Assembly (NCBI GenBank): GCA_947493945.1
Contig: CANLSR010000005.1
Coordinates: forward strand, 62,001-126,000
Direction: 5' to 3'
From: an uncultured bacterium
GTDB taxonomy: Bacteria; Bacteroidota; Rhodothermia; Rhodothermales; Rubricoccaceae
Length of the DNA stretch: 64,000 nt
A program made the position numbers and the translations under genes. Shown here one piece after another: positions 62,022-64,000 of this stretch. Under the pieces are notes generated by a model that made no database searches, had not been told where the DNA came from, and saw nothing but the letters and a program-made list of their open reading frames with translations. The number at the start of each line of letters is the position of its first letter. Within the stretch, counting starts at the first letter, position 1.

Positions 62022-63338
62022 ATGGCCTCGTACAAACACGCCCACACCTTTCACAATTATCGATTTAAGGGCAACCGGAACAGTGGCCTGATCAACCGGC
62101 TGTGGCATTTCCACGACGAGCACCCCCTGCCGGCGCCGGTCAACAAGGTCGCCCGCAAGGGGGTCTACTACCTCCGCCGTGCGCACTCGGCCATCCGCAC
62201 GCCCAAGCCCGTCGACGGCCGAGACGAGTACGGAGACCGCGTCGTTCCAAAGCAGTCTTTCCTCGCCCCTCGCCGTTCGTTTACGCCTCCGCCGCTCGGC
62301 CTCATAGAGGCCAGGTTCCGGCTCCTCCACGAGATGAACGAGCACCTGTACAACGGGGACGGCTCCTGGGAGATGAACGAGCACGCCTATTACTACGGAA
62401 GCGGCGTGCCGATCGAGGAGGTGTCCTACCGGGTGCTCGGTTATCTGAGCGCGCACGAGACGTTTGGGGACCCGGTCTTCCTCGAGAGAGCCGTCGAGGG
62501 CGGCCGCTATTTGCTCCGAGAGCGCCTGTTCGCCGACGGTCACATGCGGCTCGAGTCGCACCTGGTGATCGAACTGGAGTACACGTTCGCGGGGCTGGCC
62601 CTGCTGGCCCTCTACCGGTCCGACCCCTCGGCGACCGAGTACCTCGACGCGGCCTGTCGGATCGGGGACCGGCTGGTTGAGGAGCACTGCACTGGGTGCG
62701 TCGACCACGCCACCATCCCCGCACAGCTTCTGGGGCCGCTCTACCAGTTGACGGGCCGCCAGCGCTACCTCCGCGCGGCGCTCTACCGGGTCCTGACCTA
62801 CGCCGTCCCCCTCCAGCTGCCTTACGGGGGGTGGGAAGGCGAGGACTCGTTCACGTGGTACCACTCGATCATCGTCAAGAGCGCGCTCGCCGCCTACCTG
62901 TCGACGCCCAACACGCTCGCCTTCTACGCCAAAAAGGACAGGATCGCACGGACGGTGACGGCCGGCATCAACCGGCTCCTGGCCTGCCAGAACCCGGACG
63001 GCAGCCTGAGGATGGGCCGGGGCAACGTCCGGAAAGACTACAACTACACCGGCCACACGGTCCACTTCGAGGACGGAGGGTTCGTCCGTACCTCGTCCGA
63101 CCTGGACAGCTACGTCGGCCCAAACGAGATCGACGTGTTGGTCTCCGGCTTCGAGGATCTGGCGGTCCAGCCCGCCGCCATCGCCGCCCACGGGTACGCC
63201 CACGCGATGTTGGCCAGCGACGTGACGTGCCGGCCCGAGTTCGACACGTTCGCGCTGGCGAGGTACGCCTCGTTCCTCGTGGGCCTGCGGGGCGTCTCGG
63301 AGCAGACGCGCGCTAAGCTGGGGATGGCTGAGGGCTAG
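62022..63338 (+). CDS. Unrecognised protein, possibly an alpha/alpha-toroid
   Basis: 438 residues, no signal peptide. The N-terminal 70 residues are basic (FRFKGNRNSGLINRLW-like, VARKGVYYLRRAHSAIR). From about residue 100 it alternates helices with aromatic and charged patches, for example FRLLHEMNEHLYNGDGSWEM, EVSYRVLGYLSAHETFGDP, LAPLYQLTGRQRYLRAALYR-like and LPYGGWEGEDSFTWYHSII, a pattern seen in six-hairpin glycosidases, epimerases and lyases of (alpha/alpha) fold. I could not assign a family. Codon use is less GC-skewed than neighbours in places (TATTACTACGGA, GGTTATCTG), hinting at transfer. Start ATG 62022 preferred over TTG 62010. Confidence 0.7.
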   Translation: MASYKHAHTFHNYRFKGNRNSGLINRLWHFHDEHPLPAPVNKVARKGVYYLRRAHSAIRTPKPVDGRDEYGDRVVPKQSFLAPRRSFTPPPLGLIEARFRLLHEMNEHLYNGDGSWEMNEHAYYYGSGVPIEEVSYRVLGYLSAHETFGDPVFLERAVEGGRYLLRERLFADGHMRLESHLVIELEYTFAGLALLALYRSDPSATEYLDAACRIGDRLVEEHCTGCVDHATIPAQLLGPLYQLTGRQRYLRAALYRVLTYAVPLQLPYGGWEGEDSFTWYHSIIVKSALAAYLSTPNTLAFYAKKDRIARTVTAGINRLLACQNPDGSLRMGRGNVRKDYNYTGHTVHFEDGGFVRTSSDLDSYVGPNEIDVLVSGFEDLAVQPAAIAAHGYAHAMLASDVTCRPEFDTFALARYASFLVGLRGVSEQTRAKLGMAEG

Positions 63339-63397
63339 GCTCTGTCGGGCGCCCGTCGGCCACTGCGCGCGGGTCGGCCTCGGGTCCAGTGCCTCGT

Positions 63398-63405
63398 TAG
63401 CTTGG
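63398..63405 (+). promoter_or_regulatory. -7-type box TAGCTTGG directly before the RpiB-like gene
   Basis: TAGCTTGG ends 4 bases before the ATG at 63410, the same arrangement as at rnhB and mpl. Confidence 0.4.
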
Positions 63406-63409
63406 GGCC

Positions 63410-64000
63410 ATGCCCCCCCGCCCCCTCGTCACCGAACGGACCGTGCTCGACGCCGCCGACGCCGGCCGCGACCGACTGGCGGTGCCGCCGGACGCGCTGG
63501 TGACGGCGCTGGCCCGCGACACGGCGCGCGACCGCGGCGTCGAGATCGTGACCAGCGCCGGCACACCGGCCGCGCTCCCCGCCGACCCGCCCCGCCAGCC
63601 GACGGCGCCGGCCAAGACGCTGGCCGTCGCGTGCGACCACGCCGGCTTCGAGATCAAGGACGCCCTCGCCGAGCACGCCCGCGGGCTGGGATGGACCGTG
63701 ACCGACCTGGGCACCGACTCCGCCGCCAGCGTCGACTACCCGGATTTCGCCTATGCCGTCGCGCGGGCGGTGCATCTGGGTCAGGTCCGGCTGGGGCTGA
63801 TGATCGACGGCGTGGGCGTGGGCTCGGCCATCGTCGCGTGCAAAGTGCCTGGCGTGCGCGCGGCGCTGTGCCCGGACACGTTCAGCGCCTTCAACGCCCG
63901 CGCCCACAACGACGCCAACGTGCTCACCTTGGGCAGCCGGACGATGGGCGTCGAGGTGTGCAAGCGCGTCCTGGCCGAGTTCCTGACCACGGACTTCGAA
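63410..64000 (+). CDS. RpiB/LacAB-like sugar-phosphate isomerase with N-terminal extension (3' truncated)
   Basis: At least 197 residues, open to the window edge. Residues 1-68 form an extension (LVTERTVLDAADAGRDRLAV, PPDALVTALARDTARDRGVE) of a kind that I recall from microcompartment-associated proteins. From about 70 it is RpiB: ACDHAGFEIKDAL, TDSAASVDYPDFA, VPGVRAALC and HNDANVLTLGSR. The catalytic Cys motif CGTGIG reads DGVGVG, with Asp133 in place of Cys, as in the RpiB-like proteins of bacterial microcompartment loci. Isomerase activity in the classical sense is therefore uncertain. The rest of the locus would lie beyond the right edge. Confidence 0.85.
   Translation, partial: MPPRPLVTERTVLDAADAGRDRLAVPPDALVTALARDTARDRGVEIVTSAGTPAALPADPPRQPTAPAKTLAVACDHAGFEIKDALAEHARGLGWTVTDLGTDSAASVDYPDFAYAVARAVHLGQVRLGLMIDGVGVGSAIVACKVPGVRAALCPDTFSAFNARAHNDANVLTLGSRTMGVEVCKRVLAEFLTTDFE

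Overview
The window is about 64 kb of very GC-rich, densely coding bacterial chromosome. It most likely comes from a Rhodothermota/Bacteroidota-type organism, and the Rubricoccaceae would fit; this placement is inference. Supporting signs are family content (TonB receptor with a carboxypeptidase-regulatory-like domain, DUF6503 lipoprotein, DUF4230, DUF5117-type zinc metalloprotease, Mpl ligase, EcsC protein), the near absence of Shine-Dalgarno sequences, and promoter-like boxes of the Bacteroidota form TAnnTTkG before several genes. I found no rRNA, tRNA, CRISPR array, prophage or insertion sequence. I call 56 protein genes; the first (TrkA-type) and the last (RpiB-like) are cut by the window edges.

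Layout. 0-4.4 kb: TrkA-type protein, L,D-transpeptidase, small conserved protein, rho. 4.4-10.2 kb: rnhB, then an envelope methionine-sulfoxide repair cluster (lipoprotein MsrA and two exported MsrB), then two photolyase/cryptochrome genes of different classes with a 4-bp overlap. 10.3-19.2 kb: lytic transglycosylase, stand-alone SRA-domain protein, EcsC protein, sigma-54 response regulator, a cyclic-nucleotide-binding flavoprotein that has lost its redox cysteines, and a CNNM/CorC protein. 19.4-31.5 kb: mpl, metal-receptor-like protein, aldo/keto reductase, CoA transferase, glyS, aldehyde dehydrogenase, DUF1353, catalase, ankyrin protein. 31.7-34.7 kb: a GbsR/MarR-type regulator behind a clear promoter and 20-bp palindromic operator, followed by a TonB receptor. 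34.7-42.7 kb: a same-strand acyl-metabolism cluster (FabG, KASIII-like enzyme without the usual His/Asn, sodium:solute symporter, two AMP-forming acyl ligases, exported alpha/beta hydrolase, small phosphatase). 42.7-50 kb: metalloprotease, four-helix protein, radC, a cysteine-motif lipoprotein next to an HMA metallochaperone, proline-rich protein, DUF4230 pair. 50-55.5 kb: receiver-Hpt protein, AtuA-like protein, a LOV-domain histidine kinase, DUF6503 lipoprotein. 55.6-61.8 kb, all on the minus strand: ackA, guaA, gcvH, accC, accB, efp. 62-64 kb: an unrecognised gene of different composition and an RpiB-like gene of the microcompartment-associated kind.

Two themes link the genes. One is light and oxidative stress: the photolyase pair, LOV kinase, catalase and three Msr enzymes. 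The other is acyl-CoA and carboxylate metabolism: the 34.7-42.3 kb cluster, CaiB-type transferase, AtuA, accBC and ackA.

The most unusual feature of the DNA is a recurring word, GCTGGCGG (reverse complement CCGCCAGC). It is frequent in coding sequence, and fourteen intergenic inverted pairs form hairpins, eight of them beginning within 40 bp after a stop codon. This resembles the way uptake-signal sequences or REP elements are arranged in other bacteria.
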